Shown here piece by piece: positions 48,250 through 61,939 of a stretch of DNA of 64,000 nt. The stretch spans positions 15,897,789 through 15,961,788 of the forward strand of contig OZ022243.1 of assembly GCA_963978895.1 (NCBI GenBank). Direction: 5' to 3'. The position numbers and the translations under genes are program-made. The notes under the pieces are model-generated. The model ran no database searches, was not told the DNA's origin, and saw only the letters and a program-made list of their open reading frames with translations. The first letter of the stretch is position 1, and each line of letters starts with the position of its first letter. The stretch comes from Erpobdella octoculata (lineage: Eukaryota > Annelida > Clitellata > Hirudinida > Erpobdellidae).

Positions 48250-50260
48250 GTTCGTAATTGGTATGGAGGCGGAGCTTACCAACTTGCCAGCCAATGTCAA
48301 AGAGCCTCAACTTTGGCTTATTTACATTACCTCATTCTTTTAACAAAAAGATTATGTTTCTTGTCAAGATTTAGCAAGAATGAACATAAGGAACAAGAAA
48401 CAAACAATATTAGTTCTGTGAAAGGCATTAAACAAGAGCCAGATTTAGCTCCTTGCTTTCTTTCCAAAGTGTTATACCGGCAGAAGTTACACCTCCTGGT
48501 AAAGGGTTCGAAGTTAAAACTCAAACAGTTTATGAAAAAATGCTGATGGGGAAGAGTGAAAGGTGTCTATGACTACCCACGGGTTGGTAGACACTTGTGA
48601 CATCAAGCAATTCGCTGGTCAAGCAAGAAGAACGTCTCACCTGAGAATATGGCCATTTAGATTATGTCAGTGTGAATGAAAGTGAAATGTTTACAAATGA
48701 GTATGACCACGTAATGATAAATCATGGTCATATTCTTCGCAAGAGGAAACATGATTTTGTACTCCCTTCAATGCAACATCACTCTGCTAGTTTTGCTTGT
48801 AACTTTATTATTAGAATGCTCTTCTATGACTCTTACTAACCTAACTTCTTTCAACTCTATTAGCTGATTCAATAACGTTATTCTATTATTATTGTCTAAA
48901 ATTAACTATTGCCAGTCATTATAATTAGCGGAATATTGAATGTTCGTTATAGACTAGACAGACTTTCTTTTAATTTCTTGTTTTTTTGCTTATTTTTTAT
49001 GATTTCCTGCGTTCTGTCAGGTCTTTTCAAGACGAGGCCGAGGCAAGACAGCACAATTTTTTTTACCAAGACCGAGACAAAACAGTAATTTTTTTACCCA
49101 AGACAAAGACTTTAAAAAAAGTCTCGAGACTCCCACTTCCGATTTTTGGCAATCAGCTCTTAGCTGCAATGACTAAGGAGGCCATGAATCAAATTTTTAT
49201 TTAGAAGCATTTTAATTTTATTTTGAACAGATTTAATTTTTTTAACAGCTCTGTTTAACAATTTATGTGCTAAGTTACTGGCCATTAGGGTGGGAACTGT
49301 GGCTTCATATTATTTGTTGTACCTACCTATAGACAAAGTCCAGGGATCACAAAAAGCAAAGGGCCCAAAGATTTATGTAATTTTTTATATTTAATTTAAT
49401 TAATGGTTTTAACTTGGTTATTAACATCCAACTCATGTATTTATATTAAATTTCGTCTAATTGTTGTTTCCCTTAATACATGCATTCCCCAGACAGTTCC
49501 TGAATGTGCACTCTGAATTTTGTCTCTTTAATGCAATACTAATATTAATCAGAAATCACATTTATTGTTTTTTAAATGTGATAGAACCTACCCACAACCA
49601 GTAGAATTTCAAAAGCACCCCCAATGACTCTGCTTCAGGAGAGGGCTCAGAATAAATGATACCCAAGACTATACGCATTATTTGACCAGAACTCCGGAAT
49701 CAGAATGTGCCTGATTACCTACGAGTACTCAGATTTTAAATTGCCTATTAGATTTTTCTGTGTCATGGTCCCAGTGCTACATATTTCTGCCACCTCATCA
49801 ACTGTTTTGCAAAAATTTCCCAGATATTGTCTTAACTTAGACACCTTAACATAAAAAATTTTTATAGCGGTATGCTGCACCAGGTGGCATTTTTTATGGA
49901 AGGACGCTAAATAAACAAAACAAAACAAATTACCAGGTGGCAGAAAATAAAACTTTTGATACCCTGATTGAAACACCTTAAATTAAATAAATACCCCGAT
50001 TTATCAACTTGAACAGGGCTAGGCAAAATGCAGGACAATTCATTACCATTGTTTTAAATTAATAGTTTATAGTTAATACACAATACAATATTAGATCAAA
50101 TATTAAGGGCACGAAAGTGTACAATTTTTATTTTAAATACAAAATGCAATAATAGTGCAAACCTTCTAACTCTTACCTAAATAAAATTATTCGCACATCA
50201 ATGAACAGCCTCTGATTTCAAGTCCTTCAATTTATTTTATTTATTTTGGCAACTGGCCAA
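48250..50260. other. Intergenic, no gene recognised
   Basis: A short open stretch at 48,313-48,546 (RQKLHLLVKGSKLKLKQF) may be a decayed coding fragment, but I do not recognise it. Around 49,020-49,140 there are repeated AAGACGAGGCCGAGGCAAGA-type motifs of unknown origin. Confidence 0.4.
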
Positions 50261-52590
50261 TCATTTAAGACCAAGAAGATTTTTTACAGTAGCTTTATAG
50301 CTTTTAACAGTGCTGAGCGTTTCATTTCCATTCAATAACTTTTCTACCACTTTCTTATAATCTTTCACTTCTTTTAAATTCAAAACATCTTCATCACTCG
50401 GATTCTCAGGTAGCTTTTTCACTATTTTTGCATTTTCGGTCACTTCAGGGAGTTCTTGAGAAACCTACAAATGAAATGTTTTCAAGTATGAGTAAAAATC
50501 ACTTGACAAATATTATGACTCAAAAGTTAGCCCAAGCAAATGAAGTTGAAAAGAATGAACAAAATACTAATAATGATTTGGTGCATTCTGGCAAAGGGGC
50601 TTCCATACATTACATATTTTGACAACCCTTGCCCCTGTTGCACCTCATACTTTTTTTATACTACCTCCCCTTATGCACTGTGGCCGTAAATCCTACCTGC
50701 AGTATAGAAGTACTTAAAACCACCCTAAAATTGCCATTTTCACGGCAGGGGGAAAACGAAAAAAGTTTAGTGCAGAAACTTTCATATTTTCTCTAAAAAA
50801 TAGTCAATTTCTTTTTAAAAAATGGTCAATGACCAGGGAAGGGGGTTACTCCAGTACTTCTTTTTTCAAATTCTCAAAGAACGGTTTAGTCAAATTGACA
50901 ATTTTGCAACAATTGTTGATATTAAATATTATTTAGAATGCAACAAATTTATCTGTACCACATGGTTATCTGATCCATTAGAAATTATAATATTAATAGT
51001 CAAAAATGATGGAATTTATAGCACCACCTATCAGGGAAGCACAAATTATTAACATAAATATGTCCATACAGACATAAGAAATTAAGTACATATTTTGATA
51101 TACGATTTAAATATTTGCATACATACGCATTTGTTAGAATAACCCCTTTCTATCCATGCAAATCATTCAGTTGGGACACTCCTCTCCCACTTGGTGTGTA
51201 CACAATAAATGGACAGCCCCCCAACGTGTTGAACCATTTATATGGACAGCCCCCCAACCTGTTGAACCATTTATATATCTAAAAAACTGCTTTGGTGATA
51301 AATAATGAGATCAAGATTAATTTAAAATTAATGAAATAACTTGAAACTTTGTTAATAAGATGACTTGTATAAATATTGACCAAGTCATTGCAAAAACTTA
51401 TCCGTCTGAGTACATTCCACTCAAGTTATCAGCAAAAACTCCAACTTGCAGTCCCACATTTCAGCCCTGTAACCATAGATAGCAAGAACATTGATGGCCA
51501 GCTAGTTATCTGCAGTTGCAGAGTCTTAATGCAAGTGGTGTTTTTTACTGCAACAACTATTGGTAAAAATATAATTGAAATACACAAATTTCTTTGCATT
51601 ATAAATGATTGATTAAATAACTTTTCCAGTAAATTATAAATATTTTTATTTCTTTACGTTATTCAGCCAGAACAAAATTATTCATTACTAAGATAACTCT
51701 GTTACTTTTGAGAAGAGTGAAAGAGATAGAGAAAAAGAGAGGAATATGCACCAAGATACGTAGCACATGCATGCGTCGGGTGCGATTCATACCACCCACA
51801 CCAGTTTTTAAACTACATTTGGTTTAATCTGACTTGTCAGATTAAAATATTAGCTATTCTTGGTTTACTTTCAGCGAACCAGCATATGCTCAATTGATTT
51901 GATATTTACATTTACATTAACTTGCAAAAACCTTCAGGAACTATTCGATAGAAAGATAGAAAAACAAAGAAAGGAAGGAGATGGAGGAAAGAGAGAAAAA
52001 GAAATAAAAAAAAAAGGGAAGGAAAAGAAAAGAGAGAATTTAACTAATGTACGTAGTGCGTTTTTGCTAATATAGAACTGTTAATTATGCCAGACACTCC
52101 AGTTATCCGGACTACATTTGATTTAATCTGACTTTAAATAACACTAGTTCTAATATATTTTAACTTACATTTAAATTAAAATATAATAAAAAGTGTCTTT
52201 GAGTTTATTCACGTCATTCATTCATAGCTAGAAAAAGTGGACTAAAACTACATCCTTAACCCAATTTGTCTCCAATGCTGGGATAACATTATAGTGTCCC
52301 TGCTTATACTGCTTACAAACTTTTGTCGCATAACAGACTTCATAAACTTACTAAAAAATGTGTTTTAACACCTGTAAATTATAACACACAGTACTTACAG
52401 ATTTAATTTTCTTCACAACATCAACAACGTTTTTCCTGGATGCATTAATTTCCCAGAAATATTTTTCCATGTCTTGCAAGGTTTTTTCTGACTCCCATGT
52501 TTCTGTTTTCTGTAATTTACAAAACAATCAAACAAACAACTAAATATTTTATTAGTAAAGTTACATATACATACATACATACATACATAG

Positions 52591-52670
<80 letters not shown>

Positions 52671-55600
52671 TGAGGCAAAATACAGTGGTACCTTGACATA
52701 CGAGTTTTATTCGTTCTGTAACCTTGCTGGTGTGTCAATTATCTGATATCTCAAAGCAATTTTCCCGATTGAAATGCCATTAATATGTTTCAGTCCCAAA
52801 AATTTCCAGTTGTTTTTCTTACTTGTTTTTGAATAGAACAATGTATTTTTAAATGAAAAATATTGTATAAAACACTTTCTTCAGACCCAAAGTTACAAAA
52901 AGAAATGTGATTGAGTACTGTAAATGCACAAAACAGTAAGCCCAACTTATCATAAACTAGAGTTTTATTGGCACAAGCGTATTTTTTTTAATCTAGGCTA
53001 CATAATTATAAAATAATCAAATAACATCTAAGCTGTCTCTTTGAATCTTCCCAATAATCAACAGGGTGCTTCCACACACATATATGTTCCATACAGCATA
53101 TAAACACATGTTTATCCTCACATTATTAGAATGGGCTTGATTAAGTATTTGAGATGCATTATGATGCAGGAGGATGGGCTCACATGTCTATCTTGAAAGC
53201 AAGAAAAATGTATGGAAGCCTACATAGTCCTACCGCATTTTAAATTGTTTTAAAATTCAATTAAATTAAAAAACTAAAATTTAGTTTAAAAACCTGGAAT
53301 CTCCCAATAATCATCAAGTAAGCAGCTTCCACACACATTTTAATCGTGTGAATACAATGCCTTATGAAGAAAAAATGATGGGCTTGTGATTAAATATTTC
53401 AAATGTTAACGTTGCTAGACAGCTTTCTTAGTTATGTATATGTGCGTCTGGTTACAATGTTCCTTATTAAAGAAAAAAAAGGATGGACTTGTGATTAAAT
53501 ATTTTATATGTGGAACATCATTGCTATTTATGTGAATGTGCTTTTGCAAGTCTGGTAATTATTGCTAGTGAGTGAGGCTGGGAGATGATATAAGTAGATT
53601 CTTTGATGTTGTCGCTTCTTGTTTATATTTGCCAGAATCAAACTTAGGCAAAAATACATACAGAAACAAAGGTTTGAATGAGCATTCTCACTGACACATG
53701 GCTGCATCATAGGTTTTGTGAGTTGCACTTTGTGTACCTGCTAAACAAAACGCTAAACAAAAGGTTCCTCAAAACGGTTTCCTGGTTTCCTCGTATCTAA
53801 AACTCCTAGGTTAGGACACTCATGTATGTTGAGGTACCAATGTGTATAGAAATTGAGACTTACATATTATTAATTTTACTAGATTAAATTAGCACATACT
53901 AGTAGTATGGCAAATGATGTGCATACAATTATGGTCCTATAACAAAATGTGGAGAAATTTAAAGATTGAAGTCATGACTAAGACCATAGAAGCACACATC
54001 AATTGAAGTAAAAACTATTAATAAACATACACAGGACTCCTTGTAGAGGGCAGTAAGAAGGTAAATGAGGTAATCATAGTTTTGCTGTTTCAATGGACAC
54101 CTGCAAAAAGATAAATTATGCAACTGAACAATAATATGAAACACTTCTGACTTTTATAAACTCCATTATATAAATAATTTATCTAATTGAAATTTTTTAT
54201 ATACATTTAAACATTTAACATGTTCAAGAGCACAAAAATTAGTGGAAATTAACATATTCATGACAATTTGTCGACTCCACAACAGGAAAAAATGATCAAA
54301 TAAAGACAAAAAATTATTACAGTAATTGAAGGTAATATAATTTATTAATGAAACAACCTGTCACTCCTTAAAGTAAGCACATCCTCACTTTTATTGTAAG
54401 CCTTTCCAGCAAGTCTGATAAACTTATCTCTGGCATGATAATCGAGTTTTAGAGCTGATAGTTTCACCTGGTTCCATAAAAAATGTCACCCCAATAAATA
54501 TTAAGCATAATATATTATATATGATGAAGTAGACTTTAGACCTTTCCAATTATTATATAATAGTAATCAGAGTTTTTTATACTTTTATTTACTGGTTCCA
54601 AAACACCTTCTTTTAATACATATTTTCAGAAGTATAACATGTACCCAGACACACCAAGAGAGGTAATAAAAATTAAGTATCTGCGTCCCATTATTTTTTT
54701 GGAACGATACGATTTCTGAAATTTGTCTCGAATTAAACGATGATACGAGACGCCTCAATCAATAACGAGGCGATTTCGATACGATACGATATCGGGATCT
54801 CGACTGAAGTGGAAATTTGTCTCGAATAAAACGAGATAACATAGAATGATGAACTATACGCGACAGACAATATTAATAACTACATTAAAGGAATTCATTG
54901 AAAAAAAATATTTAAATATTAAAAAATATACAAAATTTATTTGTTTTTTAAAACTTGAAATAAGTTTCATTTGTTTAGTTTCGGTACATCTATTTGTCTA
55001 AATTTAGACTCTAATTGATGACAAACGCGAGAAAGTACCTGTATGCAAGAATTAAGAAAGTGAAGAAAACCCAGCGGGTTTATTTATATGCGATGGCGAA
55101 TCCGGTTGGCAAGAAAGAAGCTGAGAAAGTTTCGAGTTCCAGCTGCAGACGACGTGCACACTACAGGTGGCACACACATACTCACATACAACCAAGAATA
55201 TAATCGAGATTATAAAGATATATCTTAGATGAGCTATTACGGTCAATTACGGATATCGAAACACTAAAATAATCATTCCAATTCTGTGTAACAAATTTGA
55301 AAAAATAAGTTTATCAATAAGTTTCATTTGTTTAGTTTCGGTACATCTATTTGTCTAAATTTAGACTCTAAACAAAATGCTACCGCCGATAGAAAGTATT
55401 TATTTACTTTATTTAGTGACGCGGCATGATAATGATGACAAACACGAGAAAGTGCCTCTATGCAAGAATTAAAAAAGTGAAAAAACCCAGCGTGTTTATT
55501 TATAGGCGATGGCGAATGCGGTTAGCAGCAATAGCAAGAAAGAAGCTGAGAAAGTTTCGAATTCCAGCTGCAGACGATACGGGCTACGGCACTGTCGTGC

Positions 55601-58256
55601 ACACTACAGGTGGCACACACTCACACACAACCAAGAATATCATCGAGATTATAAAGATATATCTTAGATGAGCTACTATTACGGTCAATTACGGATATCG
55701 AAACACTAAAATAATCATTCCAATTTTATGTAACAAATTTGAAAAAATAAGTTTATGAAACAGACTAAACCAAAACATAAACATAGAATGATCATTACTA
55801 TTACATTACTCATTATTCTCATTAATAATAATAGTCATCGATGTCAGCAAGTACAATTGCCTTGTAGTATCAGTTTTGAAATCTCGATTGATTTCGAGAT
55901 AACGATTTCGGGACGCAGATGCTTAATAAAAATGATGCTTCTCTTTAAATCAGACAATTTGGATAGATAAAATCTATTCAAAACTATATTACCTAGTTTT
56001 ATTTCCTGATTTACAGAGCCACATCCTTTTTATAACCTCTCCATTCTCCAGGCACAACAGAGGTGGACATTGGTATCTTTGATCGACGAGTTGGGTTTCA
56101 TTGGGTCCAATTTTTTTAAAATATGCATGGTTGAGCTAAATTATCCTTTTAACTTTTTTAATTTTTAAACTAACATTTTAAATGTAGTTTTATATTTGGT
56201 GTGTTTTGTATCAGTGTTTTATTGTCAGAGGCATAGCTTTCTTTGGTCTATTGTTTCCTGTTTTATTGCTATTGTTCATCTAGTTGCTTTGCGAACGTAA
56301 AAACTAAATATATTTGAATGTATGGCAAACACAGAAAAAAACTAAATAACATATGATAGGTTTTTATAAATTTTTTTATTTTGCTTGGTTTTCAGATGTG
56401 AAGAATTCAAAAAATTTCATAGTTAGCAGAAATTGCTAACACTTGAGTAATTGAACATTTGTTGTTCTTTCTATGAAAGACAGGGAAGTATACCTTGAAT
56501 GTACCTACAAATTTGATAAAAAAAAAAGCTAGCAGATATTTTTCTGTTGTTTCAAATAAGAAAATGCTGAAGAAGAAGTTCCTGTCAACTACTACTGCAC
56601 TTGTATTAAAGATTCAGCAGGTAAAACTTCTGTACTTAAAATCAGCAAGAACACATCAAACATTGTGCTGGAGTTTAGCCAAAGTCAGAACTTGAAAATC
56701 CAACAGTGCTTGAAGCAAAAAATTCAGCTGTTAGTTTTGGAATTACAAGCCAGGTGAAAGAGAAAACGATAAAAAATTTTTTTAGGTCAACTTTTGATTT
56801 TTTTTTATTTTGATTTGTTAAAGTTTTTTAAGAAACTTCTGACAATAAATTATAATAAACAGATTATTTGATTATTAGTCTTCTTAATTCAATTTACAAC
56901 TCACTGATCTTTTATGGCTGTCATCATTACGAGACACTCATTAAAGATAAGATTGGTTTGAACCACTACTAATATGACATAATAAAATGTATGAAACAAA
57001 ATCTTACAGTGAGTTTAACTTCTCTGGCTCTTTCATCCTTTAGTGAAGGTCCATCAAATACATAATCAGAAGTTGTTATTTCAACAGGAAAATTACTTGA
57101 GATGTTCTCAGCCTTCAGTCCTTCAGGCCAAGCTGTGCAAAATTCTGAAATGACATATATAGAACAATTAGAGTAATTAATTCAAAATTATTATCATTAA
57201 TTTATAAAAAAAACACAACAGAACCTAATTGCAGAAATACTAAGATATTAATACTTTTATAACAATATATTTCCATAAACTACCCAGTATGCAACTATGT
57301 AAGATAATTGCCAATGTTTTATTGTGATTTTCAGAATTCATCTTGTTTGTGAACAAGTATTATTTTAGAGTTATATATAAGTTGTTTATTAGACAGGTTT
57401 CAACTATTGGAGTTGAAATGTATTATCATCTAGTTAAGCAATTTATTATTAAACTTGTGTGCAACTGAAAACAATTACTTTTAATAGCAGCACATTGCTT
57501 GCGTATATGTTCGGGAGTCAAATGAAGAAAGTTTGGAATCTTCATAAGTTCAAGATTTGCATACTTGGAAGGAACCATCCCATTATTTTCAGATTTCTTT
57601 CAGAAACAAAAAAAAACAACAACATTAGCCAATGCAAAAAAACAAAAAAATGTCTAAAATACTAAGCATAAATATATATTTGCCTCAACATATCCCATTC
57701 GAACAGGCATTGGTAAAGTAGACCAAGTGACAGGTTTGGATGCTGGCCATACATCAGTCCAGTTTTGATCCACGGGCATGGAGTTACATCTAGGAGGAGG
57801 GGGCTGTAAACGTGTGGAATTGATTTCAATGAAAACCATTAAAATGTTTGTTTATACTTAATAATTGATCAGATAAAAAAATTCAAAACAAAAAAAAATC
57901 TACACCACTTCAACATATTGAGAATACCACTGCAACATATTAAGAACACCACTTCAACATAATGAGAGTACCACTGCAACGTATTAAGAACACCACTTTA
58001 ACATATTGAGAATATCACTGCAAGATACTAAGATTACCACTGGAACATAATAAGAACAGCACTGCAACATAGTAAGTATACCATTGCAACAAGCAATCAA
58101 AACATATGACATAACTACAATAACAAATGAACAATAAAACTTCCACATACAAAATAAAAAAAACCTTTCATACCGGATCTCTCGGTCTCCTTTCCAGTTT
58201 TTTATCTTCTGGAAGTTTTGTGTGACCTGGTATTACTAGAACCCTGAACTCTGTAT
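50261..58256 (-). CDS. MRPS35: Small ribosomal subunit protein mS35, mitochondrial
   Basis: mS35 is a structural protein of the mitochondrial 28S ribosomal subunit, imported from the cytosol. Eight exons read in one frame: 58256-58174, 57803-57684, 57596-57479, 57144-57008, 54467-54358, 54100-54031, 52509-52399 and 50464-50261 (TGA at 50263-50261). Family matches include MPVDQNWTDVWPASKPV, PMPVRMGY, LELMKIPNFLHLTPEHIR, EFCTAWPEGL-like text, VKLSALKLDYHARDKFI, CPLKQQNYDYLIYLLTALY and a C-terminal YKATVKNLLGLK. These 317 residues correspond to most of the ~320-residue human protein. The first listed exon begins inside a codon (phase needs one upstream base), so a start exon with the import signal lies upstream. 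The exon ending at 57684 needs a GC donor (GAG|GCAAAT); a GT alternative six bases earlier (57690) would drop two residues. Introns hold a Tigger-like and an hAT-type element. Confidence 0.94.
50470..52390. other. MRPS35 last intron
   Basis: AT-rich. Contains a direct repeat GGACAGCCCCCCAACCTGTT-like at 51,212 and 51,243, and a purine-only tract at 51,947-52,037. No other gene seen. Confidence 0.6.
51947..52037 (+). repeat. Polypurine tract
   Basis: About 90 bases almost entirely A and G (GAAAGATAGAAAAACAAAGA onward), with a few C/T interruptions near its start. Confidence 0.85.
52565..52668. repeat. Compound (CATA)n (CA)n (TA)n microsatellite
   Basis: Tetranucleotide, CA and TA tracts run directly into each other just upstream of the Tigger-like element. 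Confidence 0.95.
52683..53842. mobile_element. Non-autonomous Tigger/pogo-like element (MRPS35 intron)
   Basis: The left end CAGTGGTACCTTGACATACG follows TA. The right end, inverted, reads CATTGGTACCTCAACATACA. Length about 1.16 kb. Inside, two ~100-bp segments around CTTCCACACACAT repeat (53,055-53,150 and 53,300-53,420). No transposase ORF. Confidence 0.75.
54674..55925. mobile_element. Non-autonomous hAT-type element, copy 2, with 8-bp TSD (MRPS35 intron)
   Basis: Length 1,252 bp. Ends TAAGTATCTGCGTCCCA and (inverted) TAAGCATCTGCGTCCCG are flanked by exact ATAAAAAT (54,666-54,673 and 55,926-55,933). It is a sibling of 33,862-35,179. Its interior holds two copies of the ~360-bp central segment (from about 54,955 and 55,316), and it lacks the ~600-bp 3' stretch of copy 1. 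Confidence 0.9.
55940..57000. other. MRPS35 intron, no further feature
   Basis: AT-rich intronic sequence with no ORF or repeat that I recognise. Confidence 0.55.
57898..58095. repeat. ~27-bp tandem repeat in MRPS35 intron
   Basis: About seven diverged units containing ACCACTTCAACATATTGAGA and ATACC/ACACC. Confidence 0.85.
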
Positions 58257-58426
58257 CTGGTATTAAACAAGTAAATTAAAAACGAATTTTTAAAACCAAT
58301 GCTCTTATATGTAATTAAAACACAAATTTTGCAATCAATTTTTTCTTATATTACTCTTTTATTTTATGTTAAAGTCGAAATATCTTAATTATATCGAAAT
58401 ATCGAAATTAATTAAAATTATCTAAA

Positions 58427-59030
58427 TTAATTGACTTATTGTAAAACTAATAATTGAATATTGCATTGTCTTCTATTTTAAGCATGTATGCAAAATTTGA
58501 AAAAATCTATCATCAGGAAGTGACTCAAAAATTGATTGCAAGATTTGAAACAGACAGAGAAACAAACAGACAGACAGAGAAACAGAGACGACGAGTTAAT
58601 AAAAGCATTGGTAATAATAATAAAAATATCATCAAAAAGCATCGAATTTAAATATCTCAACTATTTTCATGAAAATTTCATACACGCTTGAGAATCGCGG
58701 TCAGTGAGTGTGGTTCGTGTTAACTTGGTAAAATAGTCTGCCAGTCGGTTAGCGTTTTGTGGTCAAGAAAACCCTCAAGAAAACCCTCAAGAAAACCCTC
58801 AAGAAACCCCTCGATAAAATCCTCAATAAAATTAACTAAATTAATTGACTTATTGTAAAACTAATAATTGAATATTGCATTGTCTTCTATCTTGAGCATG
58901 TATGCAAAATTTGAAAAAAATCTATCAACAGGAAGTGACTCAAAAATTGATTGCAAGATTTGAAACAGAGAAACAGACAGAGAAACAGAGCCGACGAGTT
59001 AATAAAAGCATTGGTAATAAATAAAACAAA
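58427..59030. repeat. ~190-bp direct repeat around a 13-bp minisatellite
   Basis: Segments 58,427-58,626 and 58,838-59,028 are near-identical (both contain AATATTGCATTGTCTTCTAT and AGGAAGTGACTCAAAAATTG, ending in a CAGACAGAGAAACAGAG stretch). Between them are four to five units of CTCAAGAAAACCC (58,770-58,825). Confidence 0.85.
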
Positions 59031-59104
59031 GGGGTATGTAGGTCACTTAGAAACAAATCAACATTAAATAAAGTATTAAATACCCACCAACTAAAGAGAA
59101 TAAC

Positions 59105-59183
59105 AGTTTTTATCATTGAGCAAAGTTAACAAATGTGGCTGCTTCAAAAGTAATAAAATATAATTACGAAATAGCAGAAACAT
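59105..59183 (-). CDS. MRPS35: Candidate first exon of MRPS35 with import signal
   Basis: The ATG at 59,183-59,181 opens 26 codons (MFLLFRNYILLLLKQPHLLT...) plus one base before a possible donor ACT|GTTATT. This leaves the single base needed by the exon at 58,256-58,174. The N-terminus is hydrophobic with arginine and lysine, as import signals can be, but it lacks several basic residues and the donor is weak. Chosen on phase only; another upstream exon may exist. Confidence 0.3.
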
Positions 59184-59329
59184 AGAATCGAGAAGATTTT
59201 AAAATCTAAATATGAAGTTGTTGTTATTTGTCACAACAACAATGCAACATGTACATCCAACAAAATACAAGACAATTAAAAACGAGTTTAAAAAGCTACA
59301 TCTTAAGGTAGTTATCCTTAGGTAGTTAT

Positions 59330-60000
59330 CTTCAGAATTTTTATATATTTAAGGTTCAATATTAATTTTAGTTTACATAAATGACATGTGCAATTCATCA
59401 AACAGCCTCAAATCCTTATTTTTGCTGATTATACTAAAAATTAATTTTTTTATTGGAGTATGACATTGATGAACTCTATTTAACGATGAACAGCAAGTTC
59501 ACAAAAATAACCCATTAGTGTTCATCTAATTTTTTATCTCTTAATGTCAAGAAAACTGTTGACATATTATTTCATAAACCAAAAAAATTAATATATCTCG
59601 AAAATCATCACATCCCTATTGGCCCTTATTATCTCGTGTTGATAACTGCAAATTTCTTGAAATCCTCATTGATCAACACCTTACTTTCGAACATCATATT
59701 CAACATCTCATTAGCAAGATTTCAAAACACTTCATTCTGATGCAATACGATCCATCATAAAATACAAATCATCTTTTGCCAGATCCAACACACTACTTCA
59801 TTCCATCACATGCTCGGGCCTTAAAACGTATTCAAAATTCCCAGCCATAATATTTTCTCAACCAAACCTATCTTCTTTTAAAGGCATACTCAAACATTTT
59901 ATTATTAATTCACCATCATTTCCCTGGCATCTCATTTACTCTCCGTTCCCAAATAATAGACCCATGGTCACAATTCAATGTTTTTAAATTTTAGATAGGG
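59330..60000 (+). pseudogene. Decayed jockey-like LINE reverse transcriptase
   Basis: Plus-strand frames show VYINDMCNSSNSLKS and LFADDT-like text near 59,370-59,430 (one frame change), NKLSLNVKKT near 59,530 and YLENHHIPIGP near 59,600. These are the order expected around the YxDD motif and the downstream thumb of a jockey-type polymerase. Many stops and shifts. Confidence 0.55.
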
Positions 60001-60424
60001 TGTGTGGGTTGACCAGAGAGCAGGCATAATATTTTTATGTGGCATATTTTATGTTGTTTATTTCTTGTTCTGCTCAAAAATAGAAAAAATATTTGCAATG
60101 AAATTTAAAAAAAATTAAATAATGAAAAAACAATTAAGAGGCAGGCATTTAACATTGTTTATGTTTGTTAGATGGTCTCAATTCCTCTGTGAAATTATGT
60201 AAGAACAACGGTTTTCAAGTTATTATAAACCAACCTTTCAAAATGACTGACTCATATTTCAATCCTCTTAAAAAGTTTTTTCGAACTGAAGAAACTGCAA
60301 GGAAGTAGGTGTGATGATTGGTGAAAAGTAATCGTGCTTTAGGATTCATTTAAAATTGCTTTACGATGACCACAACCTGAAATAACAAACTTGATTGAAA
60401 ACACTTGTCTATTATATATATATA

Positions 60425-61230
60425 CTAGCGGGGTTACCCGGCGTTGCCCGGGGTTTTTAGAGGTTTTTCTAATGTTTGTCCCTCTCGCTCCCGTTTCCTT
60501 CTCCACTTTCCCGTTTTCGTCGCGTTCCCGGTCGCTTTTCCGCTCTCGGTCGTTTTCCAGCTCCCGGTCGCTTTCCCGCTCAGAAGTTTTGTTATCGATT
60601 TTCTCTCTTGCTCGCGTTTCCTTCCAAGCTTGCTCTCCCGATACCAGTCGCTTTCCGCGTTCCCGGTCGCTTTCCGCGTTCCCGGTCGCTTTCCCGTTCC
60701 CGGTGGCTTTTCCGTTCCCGGTCGCTTTCCCGTTCCCGGTCGCTTTCCCGTTCCCGGTCGCTTTCCCGTTCCCGGTCGCTTTCCCGTTCCCGCTCACGCT
60801 TGCTCTCCCGTTCCCGGTCATGCTTGCTCTCCCATTCCCGGTCACGGTTGCTCTCCCGTTCACGCTCATTTTTTCTTTTCCATTCTTTCATAACTTCTGT
60901 TAGCCATAAAACGTAAAATAGATTTGCTAAGACTATATATATATATATATATATGAATGTTTGTGGGTTAGTTTGTCTATTATAGAAACGGGAAAGCGAC
61001 CCGGAACGGACAGCGAGCGGGAACGGAAAAGCAAGCGTGAGCGGGAATGGGAGAGCAAACGTGAGCGGGAAAGCAACCGGGAGTGGTAAAGCGACCGGGA
61101 GCGGGAAAGCGACCGAAAACGGGAAAGCGAACGGGAGTGGGAAAGCAGGTGGGAAAGGAAACGGGAGAGAAAGAGACAAACATTAGAAAAACCTCTAAAA
61201 AACCCGGGCAACGCCGGGTATCTCCGCTAG
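60425..61230. mobile_element. Back-to-back Helitron-like composite, copy 3 (inverted)
   Basis: Inverted relative to the other two copies. CTAG ends at 60,425-60,428 and 61,227-61,230 face outward, with the shared central TA tract at about 60,935-60,953. The (CATA)n flank and the GAGCGGAGCGG-family repeat beyond 61,230 match the flank of copies 1 and 2, so the shared block is larger than the composite. Confidence 0.7.
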
Positions 61231-61319
61231 TACATACATAAACACACACACAGACACACATACATGCACATACACATACATACATACATACACATATACA
61301 TACGCACATACATATATAT

Positions 61320-61488
61320 ATAGTTCCCGCTCGCTCACCCGCTCCGCTCCGCTCATTTTGTGACGGATTTCAAATTTTTTTTTTTATTTTACTTTCCCCT
61401 TGACTCTCAAGGTTGTGTGAAAATTTCATTACGATCGGATGAATGGTGTAGCAATGCATAAAGGACATTAACATAAATACAAACATTC

Positions 61489-61490
<2 letters not shown>
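61320..61490 (+). repeat. GAGCGGAGCGG-family short repeat
   Basis: Full-length copy, inverted relative to that at 4,300-4,483, ending at a TA tract (61,497-61,541). Confidence 0.7.
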
Positions 61491-61544
<54 letters not shown>

Positions 61545-61740
61545 TTTGTGTCATAATGTTTGACTTCAAACTCCTCCAAAATAGATGAACCGATTTTTAT
61601 GAAATTTTTTGTGTACATTTGGTAGGTCTGAGAATAGGTTGTACACTATTTAGAATATTTTTTTAAATTATTTTAAAAAGTTATTTTGAAAAAACAATAA
61701 GGTGCAAATATGTCTTTTTTATAGTAAAATGCAACAGACA
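61545..61740 (-). mobile_element. Helitron-like 5' end fragment
   Basis: Closely matches 10,517-10,714 (TTTGACTTCAAACTCCTCC, GAACCGATTTTTATGAAATT, AAACAATAAGGTGCAA). Confidence 0.55.
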
Positions 61741-61939
61741 TATATATATTAGGGTGTCCCAAACTATAATGGTAAATAAAAAATTTCGAATTTCAAAACA
61801 GCCACCCTCTATTTTTTTATCATTTGACTCCAAAAACTTAAATATTAAATATTATTGATATCGGATAACGATAACCCATGCCGACTTGATGTCAAAGTTT
61901 AAGTTGAAAAGTTAGTTATTTAATTCTCAAATTTTCTTT